DNA of 64,000 bases from Paracoccaceae bacterium (GTDB lineage: Bacteria; Pseudomonadota; Alphaproteobacteria; Rhodobacterales; Rhodobacteraceae). Made by a program: the position numbers and the translations under genes. This document shows positions 53,050 to 61,452 of this stretch, in pieces. The stretch lies in assembly GCA_022823605.1 (NCBI GenBank), contig JAJEHS010000003.1:62001-126000 (forward strand), in the 5' to 3' direction. The notes beneath the pieces were generated by a model. It made no database searches and had not been told where the DNA came from. It saw nothing but the letters and a program-made list of their open reading frames with translations. The first letter of the stretch is position 1. Each line of letters starts with the position of its first letter.

Positions 53050-54216
53050 GTGCCAGTTATAACCTGTATTGAAGATTTAAAGCAGCTTTACAAGCGCAGG
53101 GTCCCCAAGATGTTTTACGATTATGTCGAGACGGGCAGCTGGTCCGAGAGTACATTCAAAAACAATTCCAGGGATTTGGATCTCATCAAATTCAACCAGA
53201 AGGTAGGGGTCGATATCTCACAAACATCAACCGAAATTTCAATGCTCGGCAACAAGATGTCAATGCCTCTGGCATTGGCTCCCGTTGGATTGACCGGCAT
53301 GCAGTCGGCTGATGGTGAAATTAAAGCAGCCCGTGCGGCCAGAAAAAAGGGCATTCCATTCATTCTATCTACCATGTCGGTTTGTTCAATTGAGGATGTT
53401 GCAAGGGAGGCAGGCGAAGGGTTCTGGTTTCAACTCTATTACATGAATGACCAGGAATTTAGTCGTAATCTGATCAAACGAGCCAAGGAAGCAAATTGTT
53501 CGGCGTTGGTGCTGACGATGGATTTGCAGGTTCTTGGCCAAAGGCATATGGATCTCAAGAATGGTCTGTCCATTCCTCCCAGACCCAATCTTAAATCCCT
53601 TCTGGACTTATCTACCAAGGTTAGATGGGGTCTTGGCATTTTGCGTACTCCCAGAAAGAATTTCGGAAATGTCTATGGTCATGTTGATGGGGTTGAAGAT
53701 CTTGGATCATTGATGTCATGGGTGGCTGATCAGTTTTATTCCAAACTCGATTGGGAAACTGTAAGACAAGTCAAGGACCTTTGGGACGGTCCACTTGTCC
53801 TGAAGGGCATCATGAATGTAGAGGATGCCAAAAAGGCTGTTTCCATCGGTGCTGATGCCATTGTCGTATCCAATCATGGCGGCCGCCAACTGGATGGTGC
53901 CCTCTCTTCCATCAGGATGTTGCCAGCAATAGTTGAAGCTGTTGGAGACAAGGTTGAGGTATATTTTGATTCCGGTATCCGTTCAGGCCAGGATGTATTA
54001 CGAGCCATCGGATTGGGAGCCAAGGCAACACTGATTGGACGAGCCTATATTTATGGTCTGGGGGCAATGGGTGAAGCAGGTGTTGAAAAAGCCATTGAAG
54101 TCATGCACAAGGAATTGGCCACTTCCATGGCTCTGTGCGGGATAAGGGATATTACTGAATTTGGTGAAAAAAATCTGCTGATTCCTTCAGATTTCCAAAC
54201 GAATTGGAAATGGTAA
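53050..54216 (+). CDS. FMN-dependent alpha-hydroxy-acid dehydrogenase (LldD family)
   Basis: This 388-residue flavoenzyme matches L-lactate dehydrogenase/glycolate-oxidase family members: RRVPKMFYDYVETGSWSE, PLALAPVGLTGMQ, FWFQLYYMND, LVLTMDLQVLGQR, the catalytic stretch VVSNHGGRQLDGALSS with the base histidine, and DSGIRSGQDVLRAIGLGAKATLIGRAY (two pieces). It oxidises an L-2-hydroxy acid such as lactate. The start is GTG 53050. It follows trpA by 51 bases and may be read through from it. Which hydroxy acid it uses is not readable. Confidence 0.93.
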   Translation: MPVITCIEDLKQLYKRRVPKMFYDYVETGSWSESTFKNNSRDLDLIKFNQKVGVDISQTSTEISMLGNKMSMPLALAPVGLTGMQSADGEIKAARAARKKGIPFILSTMSVCSIEDVAREAGEGFWFQLYYMNDQEFSRNLIKRAKEANCSALVLTMDLQVLGQRHMDLKNGLSIPPRPNLKSLLDLSTKVRWGLGILRTPRKNFGNVYGHVDGVEDLGSLMSWVADQFYSKLDWETVRQVKDLWDGPLVLKGIMNVEDAKKAVSIGADAIVVSNHGGRQLDGALSSIRMLPAIVEAVGDKVEVYFDSGIRSGQDVLRAIGLGAKATLIGRAYIYGLGAMGEAGVEKAIEVMHKELATSMALCGIRDITEFGEKNLLIPSDFQTNWKW

Positions 54217-54290
54217 GAGCTACAAGTTTACTTCCAAAAATAATACAGCCACGATTTCATTCAGACTTTTTTACATCCTTACTGTTTTAT

Positions 54291-54316
54291 ACTTTCAGGT
54301 GAGATTCACCGGAAGT
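54291..54316 (+). promoter_or_regulatory. bulged 11-bp hairpin between lldD-like and merR-like genes
   Basis: ACTTTC-A-GGTGA, loop GAT, and TCACC-GGAAGT form an 11-bp stem with one bulged A. Its 3' arm overlaps AAGTCTGAA (54313-54321), which is the exact reverse complement of TTCAGACTT (54260-54268). The two pairings exclude one another, an attenuator-like layout. No T-run follows. Confidence 0.5.
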
Positions 54317-54398
54317 CTGAAATTAGAGAATTTGCAGGCTCTGAAGCTAAGAGTTTACTGAATCAGACTACAATCTCAAAAACAATTAATTAGCCATC

Positions 54399-54428
54399 TT
54401 GACATGTATAAATGTCGTATTATATCAT
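54399..54428 (+). promoter_or_regulatory. promoter of the MerR-like/VWA operon with internal dyad
   Basis: A consensus -35 TTGACA (54399-54404) and -10 TATCAT (54423-54428) are 18 bases apart. The dyad GACAT-N6-ATGTC (54401-54416) lies across the -35 and spacer, the usual place for a MerR-family operator. The predicted start point coincides with the ATG at 54435, so the message would be leaderless. Confidence 0.65.
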
Positions 54429-54434
54429 ATCCTT

Positions 54435-55106
54435 ATGCTTGATAACGAAATTACATTGGAAGAATTAGCACAGCGCAGTGGAGTAGAACAGCGTACTCTT
54501 CGTTCTTGGATTAGTCAGGATTTGCTATTGCCCCCTAACCGGATTGGTCGGGGAGCACGTTATCCAGGTAGGAATGTGGATCGTGCCCTGGCTGTGAGAA
54601 CTCTGAAGGAAGTTCATGGGGAGGCTCTGGCAACTATTAGAAAACGGCTCATGTTGGCTTCAGATTCCCAAATAAGGGAATGGGCAAAACAAGCCAGAAA
54701 ATCTAACATTTCCCTTGAATCCCCGCGTGAATATTTACGCCGGATCAAGGAGGAAGAAAATCATTTTCATGACAATGAAAAAAAGCTTCATTCTCCGGAA
54801 GTTAAATATTCCAAAAGGATGTCTTCACGTATTGATTTCTCCAGAAGAAATCAAGAAATCAAACAAGAAATGGATGATGTGGCAGGGGTTGAACGATTAA
54901 TCTCAATACTTGAAAGTATCCTGGCTCGACCGGTACCAAGGAAGTCCCGAGGCAAAAACTGGACCCGAATTTCCATAACTCCAGATATAGAGATATCCAT
55001 TCGAGGTAAACTGGAGCCTCGTGACCGAGCACTATTCGAACAACTAGCGGATCTGTTCCGTTCAATTTTATCAGGGAGGATTTACCATGATGACGACCAA
55101 ACTTAA
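54435..55106 (+). CDS. MerR-family transcriptional regulator
   Basis: This 223-residue protein begins with a MerR-type winged helix-turn-helix (ITLEELAQRSGVEQRTLRSWISQDLLLPP, then RYPGRNVDRALAVRTLKEVHG), followed by about 120 charged residues without recognised effector domain or conserved cysteines. ATG 54435 is favoured since the N-terminal helix then starts properly and it coincides with the predicted transcription start. Its end overlaps the VWA gene by 20 bases, so both are coexpressed and it probably regulates this operon. Confidence 0.85.
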   Translation: MLDNEITLEELAQRSGVEQRTLRSWISQDLLLPPNRIGRGARYPGRNVDRALAVRTLKEVHGEALATIRKRLMLASDSQIREWAKQARKSNISLESPREYLRRIKEEENHFHDNEKKLHSPEVKYSKRMSSRIDFSRRNQEIKQEMDDVAGVERLISILESILARPVPRKSRGKNWTRISITPDIEISIRGKLEPRDRALFEQLADLFRSILSGRIYHDDDQT

Positions 55107-56415
55107 TTTAACTTCAAACTTCGACCGTGAAATTTTCTGGAAGGGCGGTGATTCCATACGTTATCTCGTTGCCGGGTTGAATGCCAAGCAAAAGGAAACG
55201 AGCGAGAAAAAGGAAAGAGATCCCCTCAATATTGCACTAGTCATTGATGCTAGTGGATCAATGTCCGGTCAAAAAATTGAATCGGCAAAATCAGCTGCAC
55301 TGGGATTGATAAGACATTTAAGCGAGAATGACTGGTTGAGTATCGTTTCCTTTTCTTCGGATGTCCAGGTTCATTTTGATGGGATTAGAATAGGTGATGT
55401 AAGTTATGGAAGATTTGAGTCTGAAATAGCCAAGCTTCGTGGTGGTGCGATGACCAATCTTTCCGATGGTTGGTTTAAAGGGATTGATTGTGTTGCCAAA
55501 ATTGCTGAGGACAATAAAAAACTTACTCCCCGAGTCATCATATTGAGTGATGGACACATGAATAGAGGGATTTGCAATCCTATTGAATTGATGAGCCATG
55601 CCCATCAACTGCGAAATCGTGGAGTAATGACCTCTACCCTTGGTATTGGAGATGGCTATGATGAATTATTGCTCAAGGGTTTGGCCGAAGAAGGCGGTGG
55701 TAGATTCCATGATGCCGAAGGGGCTGAGGATATCTCAGCGGTTTTGCTTGGTGAACTTGGTGATATTTTTAATACACTGGTTGAAGGTACACAACTTGAA
55801 TTGAAAATCCCAATGGGGTTAAATGTTGAAGTATTGGGTAATTCCTCCAGTCAGGTTTCCGATAACAGGATAAAAGTTTCCTTGGGGAATATCTTGAAGG
55901 GGCATGATCGGCATGTTGTTTTCAAGATTAAATGTCCACGAATGGCAGCTGGGGAAAAATTGGCATTTGATTTGCGTGCCAAGGGAACAATTTCCGGGGA
56001 TGATACCAAAATCAAGACAAAAACCGTATCAGTTCACCTTGAGTCTGCTGGAAAAGGGAAAAATGTAACCCAGGTACGAAATATTCCTATGACTGAAGTT
56101 GTTGCCAAGCACTGGAACGCATTTATTGTTTCAGAGGCAGATAAACTTAACCGTGAAGGGAGATATGAGGATGCAAGTCGGTTTGTAAGGAATGAAAAAA
56201 GATATTTCAAACGTTATGTAAGGGGGCTGGACAAGGAATCTGAAATGCTCAAGAATTTGGAAATATTTGGAAGGGCCATAATTAGGGGCTTGTCACCTCG
56301 AATGCACAAGGAAATGACCTTTTATAGCGCATCTCAAATCGAAAACAGGGTTGATCACATGAAACTGCGAAGACGCCCTTTGTATGAAAGATTAGCCAAG
56401 GAAATCAATTCTTGA
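55087..56415 (+). CDS. von Willebrand factor type A domain protein
   Basis: This 442-residue protein has a VWA domain (about residues 45-230) with an intact MIDAS metal site: DASGSMSGQ, the threonine of GGAMTNLSDGW and the aspartate of ILSDGHMN. The C-terminal half is beta-rich (FKIKCPRMAAGEKLAFDLRAKG) and ends with a helical, basic tail. No signal peptide or membrane segment is visible, so it is likely cytoplasmic, unlike typical BatA/B proteins. GGGAGG lies upstream of ATG 55087. The coupling with a MerR regulator suggests a stress-responsive system, function unknown. Confidence 0.88.
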   Translation: MMTTKLNLTSNFDREIFWKGGDSIRYLVAGLNAKQKETSEKKERDPLNIALVIDASGSMSGQKIESAKSAALGLIRHLSENDWLSIVSFSSDVQVHFDGIRIGDVSYGRFESEIAKLRGGAMTNLSDGWFKGIDCVAKIAEDNKKLTPRVIILSDGHMNRGICNPIELMSHAHQLRNRGVMTSTLGIGDGYDELLLKGLAEEGGGRFHDAEGAEDISAVLLGELGDIFNTLVEGTQLELKIPMGLNVEVLGNSSSQVSDNRIKVSLGNILKGHDRHVVFKIKCPRMAAGEKLAFDLRAKGTISGDDTKIKTKTVSVHLESAGKGKNVTQVRNIPMTEVVAKHWNAFIVSEADKLNREGRYEDASRFVRNEKRYFKRYVRGLDKESEMLKNLEIFGRAIIRGLSPRMHKEMTFYSASQIENRVDHMKLRRRPLYERLAKEINS

Positions 56416-56751
56416 TTCTACATTTCTGTAGATCATTAACACAACATTCGAAGTATCAAAATATTTGGTAGAAGCTCACCATAGTTTCCTGATACTAATA
56501 TAATGCTGGTCTAAAGAATTGGGTAATTTCATCACATGCCATTTGGGAGATACCATCAAACGAAAATAGTTCGAGTTTTTGAATGTAAATTGGATAGCTC
56601 ATTGCACCAAAATTCAAAATCGATTGCTTTACTAAATCATAAATCAGGTAAATACGGCTGTTGATTTATGGATTTTGGGTAATATATCTTTGTGTCGTTG
56701 TGGACAGGCACCCTTGGAGGTTGTCCGCTATTTTTCATTCAGGAGATAATG
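56416..56751. other. intergenic region upstream of rplY
   Basis: This 336-base gap is AT-rich. Just after the VWA stop codon, TCTACA-TTTC-TGTAGA could form a 6-bp hairpin without a T-run. Otherwise only a ribosome site AGGAG (56741-56745) before rplY stands out. A promoter for rplY-pth is expected but not clearly visible. Confidence 0.3.
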
Positions 56752-57402
56752 ATGGTAACAGATAATATACCAAATCTCCGAGCAGAAATCAGACCGGGGA
56801 CAGGCAAGGGGGCCGCTCGGAAAGCTCGGCGAGAGGGTTTAGTGCCCGGAGTAGTTTATGGTGGAGGCGAGGATCCGATAACCATAAATGTCAATTTCAA
56901 TGAATTGCTCAAGAAGTTGCGGGAAGGCAGGTTTTTGTCCACGCTCTTCAACCTGCAAATCAAGGACAGGGAAGATGTCAGGGTGATTTGTCGTTCTGTC
57001 CAGAGGGACGTTGTTCTTGACCTTCCTACCCATTTGGATTTGATGCGATTGAGGAGGACTTCCAAAATCAATCTCTTTATACCCGTAGAGTTTATCAACG
57101 AGGATAAATCCCCTGGTATTAAGCGTGGAGGTGTTCTTACCGTGGTTAGGGGTGAGGTGGAGTTGATTGTTACCGCCGGGGATATACCCGCATCATTGGT
57201 AGCCGATTTGGAGGGTCTGGATGTAGGCGATGTTATTACCATATCAAAGATCAAGCTTCCAAAAGGAACCAGGCCAACCATCAGCGATCGGGATTTTGTA
57301 ATTGCAAATATTTCCGCACCATCGGGTCTGAGATCAGAGGAACAGGATCAAGAAATTGTGGAAGCACCTGAAGAAGAGGAAGAGGAACAGGAAGAAGAAT
57401 AG
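56752..57402 (+). CDS. rplY: 50S ribosomal protein L25 (CTC/TL5 form)
   Basis: This 216-residue protein has the 5S-rRNA-binding L25 domain (about 1-95: [26 protein letters not shown]) and the C-terminal TL5/CTC beta domain (about 100-190, with [20 protein letters not shown] and [16 protein letters not shown]), then a glutamate-rich tail of about 20 residues ([13 protein letters not shown]), as in many Alphaproteobacteria. ATG 56752 is favoured over ATG 56749 by spacing to AGGAG. It is followed by pth, a very common pairing. Confidence 0.95.
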   Translation: MVTDNIPNLRAEIRPGTGKGAARKARREGLVPGVVYGGGEDPITINVNFNELLKKLREGRFLSTLFNLQIKDREDVRVICRSVQRDVVLDLPTHLDLMRLRRTSKINLFIPVEFINEDKSPGIKRGGVLTVVRGEVELIVTAGDIPASLVADLEGLDVGDVITISKIKLPKGTRPTISDRDFVIANISAPSGLRSEEQDQEIVEAPEEEEEEQEEE

Positions 57403-57529
57403 GTGATTTGCTATAGTCACCGCATATAATCTGGTATTTTCGGAAATATTTTTCTGTCAGATGGCTGATGCCATTCTGATGTATTCTCAAATTGGTTGAT
57501 CTTTTTGATTCCCGTTAAAGGATAACAAG

Positions 57530-58204
57530 GTGTTATTGATTGCAGGGCTTGGTAACCCTGGCTCCAAATATTGTATGAATCGCCATAACATTGGATTCAT
57601 GGCACTGGATTCACTCGCTGATTCCTACATCGACAATAACTGGCGGAAAAAGTTTCAGGGTCAAATAGTTGAAGGGAAAATCGAGGGTGAAACGGTTCTC
57701 CTGATCAAGCCACAAACCTTCATGAACAATTCCGGAAATTCCATTGGTGAAGTTGTCAAATTCTACAAGATTCCATCTGATCGGGTAATCGTCTTCCACG
57801 ATGAAATTGATCTTGCTCCTGGCAAGGTAAGGATAAAGTCTGGAGGTGGCCATGCAGGACACAACGGATTAAGGTCAATAATTAGCCATATTGGTCCGGA
57901 TTTTCTACGAATCAGAATGGGCATTGGACACCCGGGGAGCAAGGATCTGGTTCATAATTACGTTTTGGGAAATTTCTCCAAGGAAGACCAAAATGGCTGG
58001 CTGGTTGACTTGTTGACAGGTGTCGCAAATGGATTTCCATATTTGGTGGATGGCAATCACGCACAGTTCCTCAACAAAGTCAACCTTGAGTTACAAACCA
58101 GGTCGAAGACGTCAAATGCCCTCAGGCGTTCAGATGTTTCATCGGCAGACAAAGCCAAGAAAACCGACGGAATATTCTCCAGGCTTTCGAAATTCTTTGG
58201 ATAA
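57530..58204 (+). CDS. pth: peptidyl-tRNA hydrolase
   Basis: This 224-residue enzyme frees tRNA from peptides dropped off the ribosome. Catalytic residues are in LIAGLGNPGSKYCMNRHNIGF (N8 and H20), LIKPQTFMNNSGNSIGEV, and VFHDEIDLAPGKVRIKSGGGHAGHNGLRSI (two pieces). Following residue 185 or so there is an extra basic, lysine-rich tail of about 35 residues. The start is GTG 57530. It lies 127 bases after rplY. Confidence 0.97.
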   Translation: MLLIAGLGNPGSKYCMNRHNIGFMALDSLADSYIDNNWRKKFQGQIVEGKIEGETVLLIKPQTFMNNSGNSIGEVVKFYKIPSDRVIVFHDEIDLAPGKVRIKSGGGHAGHNGLRSIISHIGPDFLRIRMGIGHPGSKDLVHNYVLGNFSKEDQNGWLVDLLTGVANGFPYLVDGNHAQFLNKVNLELQTRSKTSNALRRSDVSSADKAKKTDGIFSRLSKFFG

Positions 58205-58325
58205 TGAAGCAATTACCAGAAGCTGAAATCAAGGATAGCGAGAATATCAATCCCTTTCATTTTATTGAACTATAATGATATTATTGTGCCATTGTTATGG
58301 TTCAAATTAATCAATCGAGGTTGCA

Positions 58326-58709
58326 ATGAACAAGGTACTTCACGATCAGGTAAATGTTTTCGGGGAACCGCTGATTCCCTGTTCACATAATCCCAAAACC
58401 GGGTTTTTCCGAACCGGATGCTGTGAAACCTCAGTGGAAGATGTGGGTAGTCACACCGTTTGCGCTATCATGACAGATGAGTTTCTTTCATATTCCAGAC
58501 AAGCCGGGAATGATTTATCCACACCGGTTCCTGCTTTCGGGTTCCAGGGATTGCAGGCTGGTGATCAATGGTGCCTGTGTGCAGCTAGATTTTTACAGGC
58601 CTATCAGGAAGGTAAAGCTCCCAGGATTGTCCTCGGGGCCACTCATATAAGGTCTACGGAAATAGTACCTCTGGAAGTATTGAAGGAACACGCAATAGAT
58701 TTGAACTAA
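58326..58709 (+). CDS. DUF2237 family protein
   Basis: This 127-residue protein matches DUF2237: [29 protein letters not shown] (two pieces), [34 protein letters not shown] (two pieces) and [22 protein letters not shown]. Four conserved cysteines suggest a metal or redox site, but the family has no assigned function. The last four bases overlap the convergent trpB gene. Confidence 0.9.
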   Translation: MNKVLHDQVNVFGEPLIPCSHNPKTGFFRTGCCETSVEDVGSHTVCAIMTDEFLSYSRQAGNDLSTPVPAFGFQGLQAGDQWCLCAARFLQAYQEGKAPRIVLGATHIRSTEIVPLEVLKEHAIDLN

Positions 58710-59938
58710 TCCGAAGAATCCATTTCGATTCCAAGAGCTCTTGCAACGGTGAATATATCCTTATCCCCACGTCCACACATATTCATGCAAATGATATGGT
58801 CTTTGGGTAAATCACCGGCAATTTTCATCACGTGTGCCAAGGCATGACAGGGTTCTAGGGCAGGAATTATCCCTTCCTGTTCACAACAGACCTGAAAGGC
58901 CTGAAGTGCTTCCTCATCAGTAATTGATACATAGGTTGCCCTACCTGTTTCATGCAACCATGAATGCTCGGGGCCAATACCTGGATAATCCAGACCGGCA
59001 GATATGGAAAAACCTTCCAGGATTTGACCATCAAAATCCTGCAGAAGATAGGTTCTGTTGCCATGGAGTACACCAGGTCGGCCTCCCGTAAGAGAAGCAC
59101 AATGTTGCATTCTTTCATCGACACCCTTGCCTCCCGCTTCAACGCCTATTATGCCAACAGACCTGTCATCAAGAAAGGGATGGAACAAACCCATGGCATT
59201 GGAACCACCACCTATGGCTGCTATGAGAGTATCTGGCAGTCGACCCTCCATTTCCATCATTTGGGATTTGGCTTCCTTACCGATAATTGACTGAAAATCC
59301 CTTACCATAGCTGGATAGGGATGGGGACCGGCTACCGTTCCTATACAATAAAAAGTATTGTTGACATTTGTTACCCAGTCCCTGAGGGCATCATTCATGG
59401 CATCCTTGAGAGTGCCACGTCCGGAAGTAACTGGTACAACTTCTGCCCCCAGTAATTTCATACGAAAGACATTGGGAGCCTGACGTTCCACATCATGCGT
59501 ACCCATATAGACTATACAGGGAAGTCCAAATCTGGCACAGACCGTGGCTGTGGCAACTCCGTGCTGACCTGCACCAGTTTCAGCAATAATTCTGGTCTTG
59601 CCCATTCGCATGGCCAAAAGGATTTGACCAAGAACATTGTTGATTTTATGGGCACCGGTATGGTTGAGTTCATCCCTTTTGAAGTAAATCCTAGCTCCAC
59701 CCAGATAATCGGTTAGCCGTTCGGCAAAATACAGAGGTGAAGGACGACCTACATAATGTTTCCAAAGATAATCCATTTGATTCCAGAAGCTTTCATCATC
59801 CTTGGCCTTGTTATATTCCTCTTCCAAATCCAGGATGAGAGGCATCAGGGTTTCGGAAACAAAACGCCCGCCGAATTTTCCAAAGCATCCTCTTTCATCA
59901 GGTACTGAGAAAAAGCTATTAATCAGATTCTGGTCCAT
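58706..59938 (-). CDS. trpB: tryptophan synthase beta subunit
   Basis: This 410-residue PLP enzyme joins indole and serine to make tryptophan. The PLP lysine is in [18 protein letters not shown] near residue 90, and the phosphate-binding loop is [15 protein letters not shown] near 240. [19 protein letters not shown] and [14 protein letters not shown] are also present. ATG 59938 is chosen since it starts the family-typical sequence and has AAAGG upstream; the longer frame from 60040 lies in trpF. It overlaps the end of trpF by 20 bases. trpA is not adjacent. Confidence 0.97.
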   Translation of the reverse strand: MDQNLINSFFSVPDERGCFGKFGGRFVSETLMPLILDLEEEYNKAKDDESFWNQMDYLWKHYVGRPSPLYFAERLTDYLGGARIYFKRDELNHTGAHKINNVLGQILLAMRMGKTRIIAETGAGQHGVATATVCARFGLPCIVYMGTHDVERQAPNVFRMKLLGAEVVPVTSGRGTLKDAMNDALRDWVTNVNNTFYCIGTVAGPHPYPAMVRDFQSIIGKEAKSQMMEMEGRLPDTLIAAIGGGSNAMGLFHPFLDDRSVGIIGVEAGGKGVDERMQHCASLTGGRPGVLHGNRTYLLQDFDGQILEGFSISAGLDYPGIGPEHSWLHETGRATYVSITDEEALQAFQVCCEQEGIIPALEPCHALAHVMKIAGDLPKDHIICMNMCGRGDKDIFTVARALGIEMDSSD

Positions 59939-60575
59939 TATCATTTGCCTTTGCTGCTGTAATAAATTTTCGAATTTCCTTGTGATCTTTAATTCCGGGG
60001 CTTTTTTCCACTCCCGATGATACATCCACCTGATTTGCATTAGTCAATTTGACGGCTGTTGCAACATTGGCGGAATTCAATCCTCCAGCCAACATCCAAG
60101 GCAACTCCCAGTCAAATTCGGAAATCAATTTCCAATCAAAGGCTATACCATTACCTCCCGGCAGTGAATTCAGGTCTGCCGGTTTGGCATCAACCAATAA
60201 TTGATCTGCAACCTGAGAATATTCATTGAGAGTCCCCAAATCGTTCCGGTCCCTTATTCCAACCGCCTTCATGATGGGCAGGTTGAAAAGGTCACGAATT
60301 TCTGAAACCCTTGATGCCTTTTCACGACCATGCAACTGGATCATGTCAGGATCAACAGCAGTTATTATCTTTTCCAGAAAGAAATCCTCCGGATTCACCA
60401 TAAGAACAACCTTCTTTACATTTGAAGGTACCAGCGATGATAAGGACGAAGCCTGTTCGAGGGAGATATTCCTTGGAGAATTTGGAAAAAAAACAAAACC
60501 GACCAGGTCAGCACCTGCTTCAATCGTTGTAGAAACATCTTCGGGTGTAGACAAACCGCAAATCTTGACTTTCAA
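59919..60575 (-). CDS. trpF: phosphoribosylanthranilate isomerase
   Basis: This 218-residue TIM-barrel enzyme performs the third step of tryptophan synthesis from chorismate. Marks are [13 protein letters not shown] at the start with the catalytic cysteine, [44 protein letters not shown] and [20 protein letters not shown] prefer TTG 60575, which starts right at the family N-terminus; the longer frame from 60641 would run through the end of lapA. The 3' end overlaps trpB. Confidence 0.93.
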   Translation of the reverse strand: MKVKICGLSTPEDVSTTIEAGADLVGFVFFPNSPRNISLEQASSLSSLVPSNVKKVVLMVNPEDFFLEKIITAVDPDMIQLHGREKASRVSEIRDLFNLPIMKAVGIRDRNDLGTLNEYSQVADQLLVDAKPADLNSLPGGNGIAFDWKLISEFDWELPWMLAGGLNSANVATAVKLTNANQVDVSSGVEKSPGIKDHKEIRKFITAAKANDNGPESD

Positions 60576-60597
60576 TTGGCTAAATTTTCCCTGCAAA

Positions 60598-60942
60598 TCA
60601 TTTTTCCAGAAGGGCCAGTATCTCATCCTCTGAGGTTTCATTTTTCTTCAAACCCGAAACTTCCCGTTCCAAATCCCTGATTTGTCTATCCTTTTTGATT
60701 ACTTTCGAACGGTGTTGATGCTCACGCAACCATTCCCAGAAGAATCCGATGAATAATCCAAAGATAATTCCCCCCAGAACAACAATAAACGTAGGTACAA
60801 CAACAGCTGGTGTTGGAAAGATGGGTGCCAGGGAATCAGGCAGGAGGCGAAGTGTTACAGGATCTCTGTTGGCAAGTGCCATGAAACAAAGGATTACACC
60901 CAGAAGTATCAAAAAACAGTATCTTATATACCGCACGAACAA
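60598..60942 (-). CDS. lapA: LapA-family (DUF1049) membrane protein
   Basis: This 114-residue protein has two membrane segments (about residues 5-24 and 44-66) and a cytoplasmic coiled-coil tail (KVIKKDRQIRDLEREVSGLKK). The NRDPVTLRLLPDSLA segment between the membrane helices is typical of LapA proteins, which in E. coli act with LapB in the control of lipopolysaccharide synthesis. Its place between ihfB and trpF is usual for Alphaproteobacteria. The start appears to be a TTG at 60942, with a GTG two codons later as an alternative. Confidence 0.88.
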   Translation of the reverse strand: MFVRYIRYCFLILLGVILCFMALANRDPVTLRLLPDSLAPIFPTPAVVVPTFIVVLGGIIFGLFIGFFWEWLREHQHRSKVIKKDRQIRDLEREVSGLKKNETSEDEILALLEK

Positions 60943-60949
60943 ACTCAGG

Positions 60950-61243
60950 TCAGCTATCCGTGCTATAGTTTCTCACAGACGTCTTCAATTTTATTCCTGG
61001 CTTAAATGTAATCCGTTTGCATTTTTCAACCTTGAAGGTAAGGCCTGTCTTGGGATTTCTTCTTAAGGTATGGTGATCCAGCTTGGTTGCAAAATGCATA
61101 TACTTTCGTAACTGTACGGATTTCCCTTCGGACAGGGCAATGCGTATTTCATCAAATACTGTCTTAACCATCTCTTCAACTGCCTTGTTGTTAAGGGAAT
61201 CGAATTCAGATGATAGATTACGGATAATATCAGAACGATTCAT
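60950..61243 (-). CDS. ihfB: integration host factor beta subunit, divergent
   Basis: This 97-residue HU/IHF-family DNA-bending protein lies directly downstream of rpsA, the normal place of ihfB. The helical start MNRSDIIRNLSSEFDSLNNKAVEEMVKTVFDEIRIAL (in two parts) and the arm with the intercalating proline (LRRNPKTGLTF) are intact. However, the generally strict RGFGSF-type strand reads LRKYMHFATKLDHHT, so the body of the dimer differs from usual IHF. Probably functional, since the arm is preserved. The gene ends seven bases before lapA. Confidence 0.88.
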   Translation of the reverse strand: MNRSDIIRNLSSEFDSLNNKAVEEMVKTVFDEIRIALSEGKSVQLRKYMHFATKLDHHTLRRNPKTGLTFKVEKCKRITFKPGIKLKTSVRNYSTDS

Positions 61244-61452
61244 ACCATTTTCCTCGCTAATTGTTGGTATAAGTTCAGCACAAGACTGACTCTAGAGCAT
61301 TTTTGCAGGCCAATCCGAAGTGGAAAAAGTAGGTATATATACCCAGTTTTATTTTGTCGGTTTTAGACCCGCATGTAATCCAGAATAAGGAATCCCGAAC
61401 AATAAATCAAAACCTTAATTCATTTATTGTCAAATATTCCAACATTAGGGAT
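61244..61452. other. intergenic region between rpsA and ihfB
   Basis: About 210 AT-rich bases. I see no gene or clear hairpin with a T-run. A separate ihfB promoter is expected. Confidence 0.3.
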
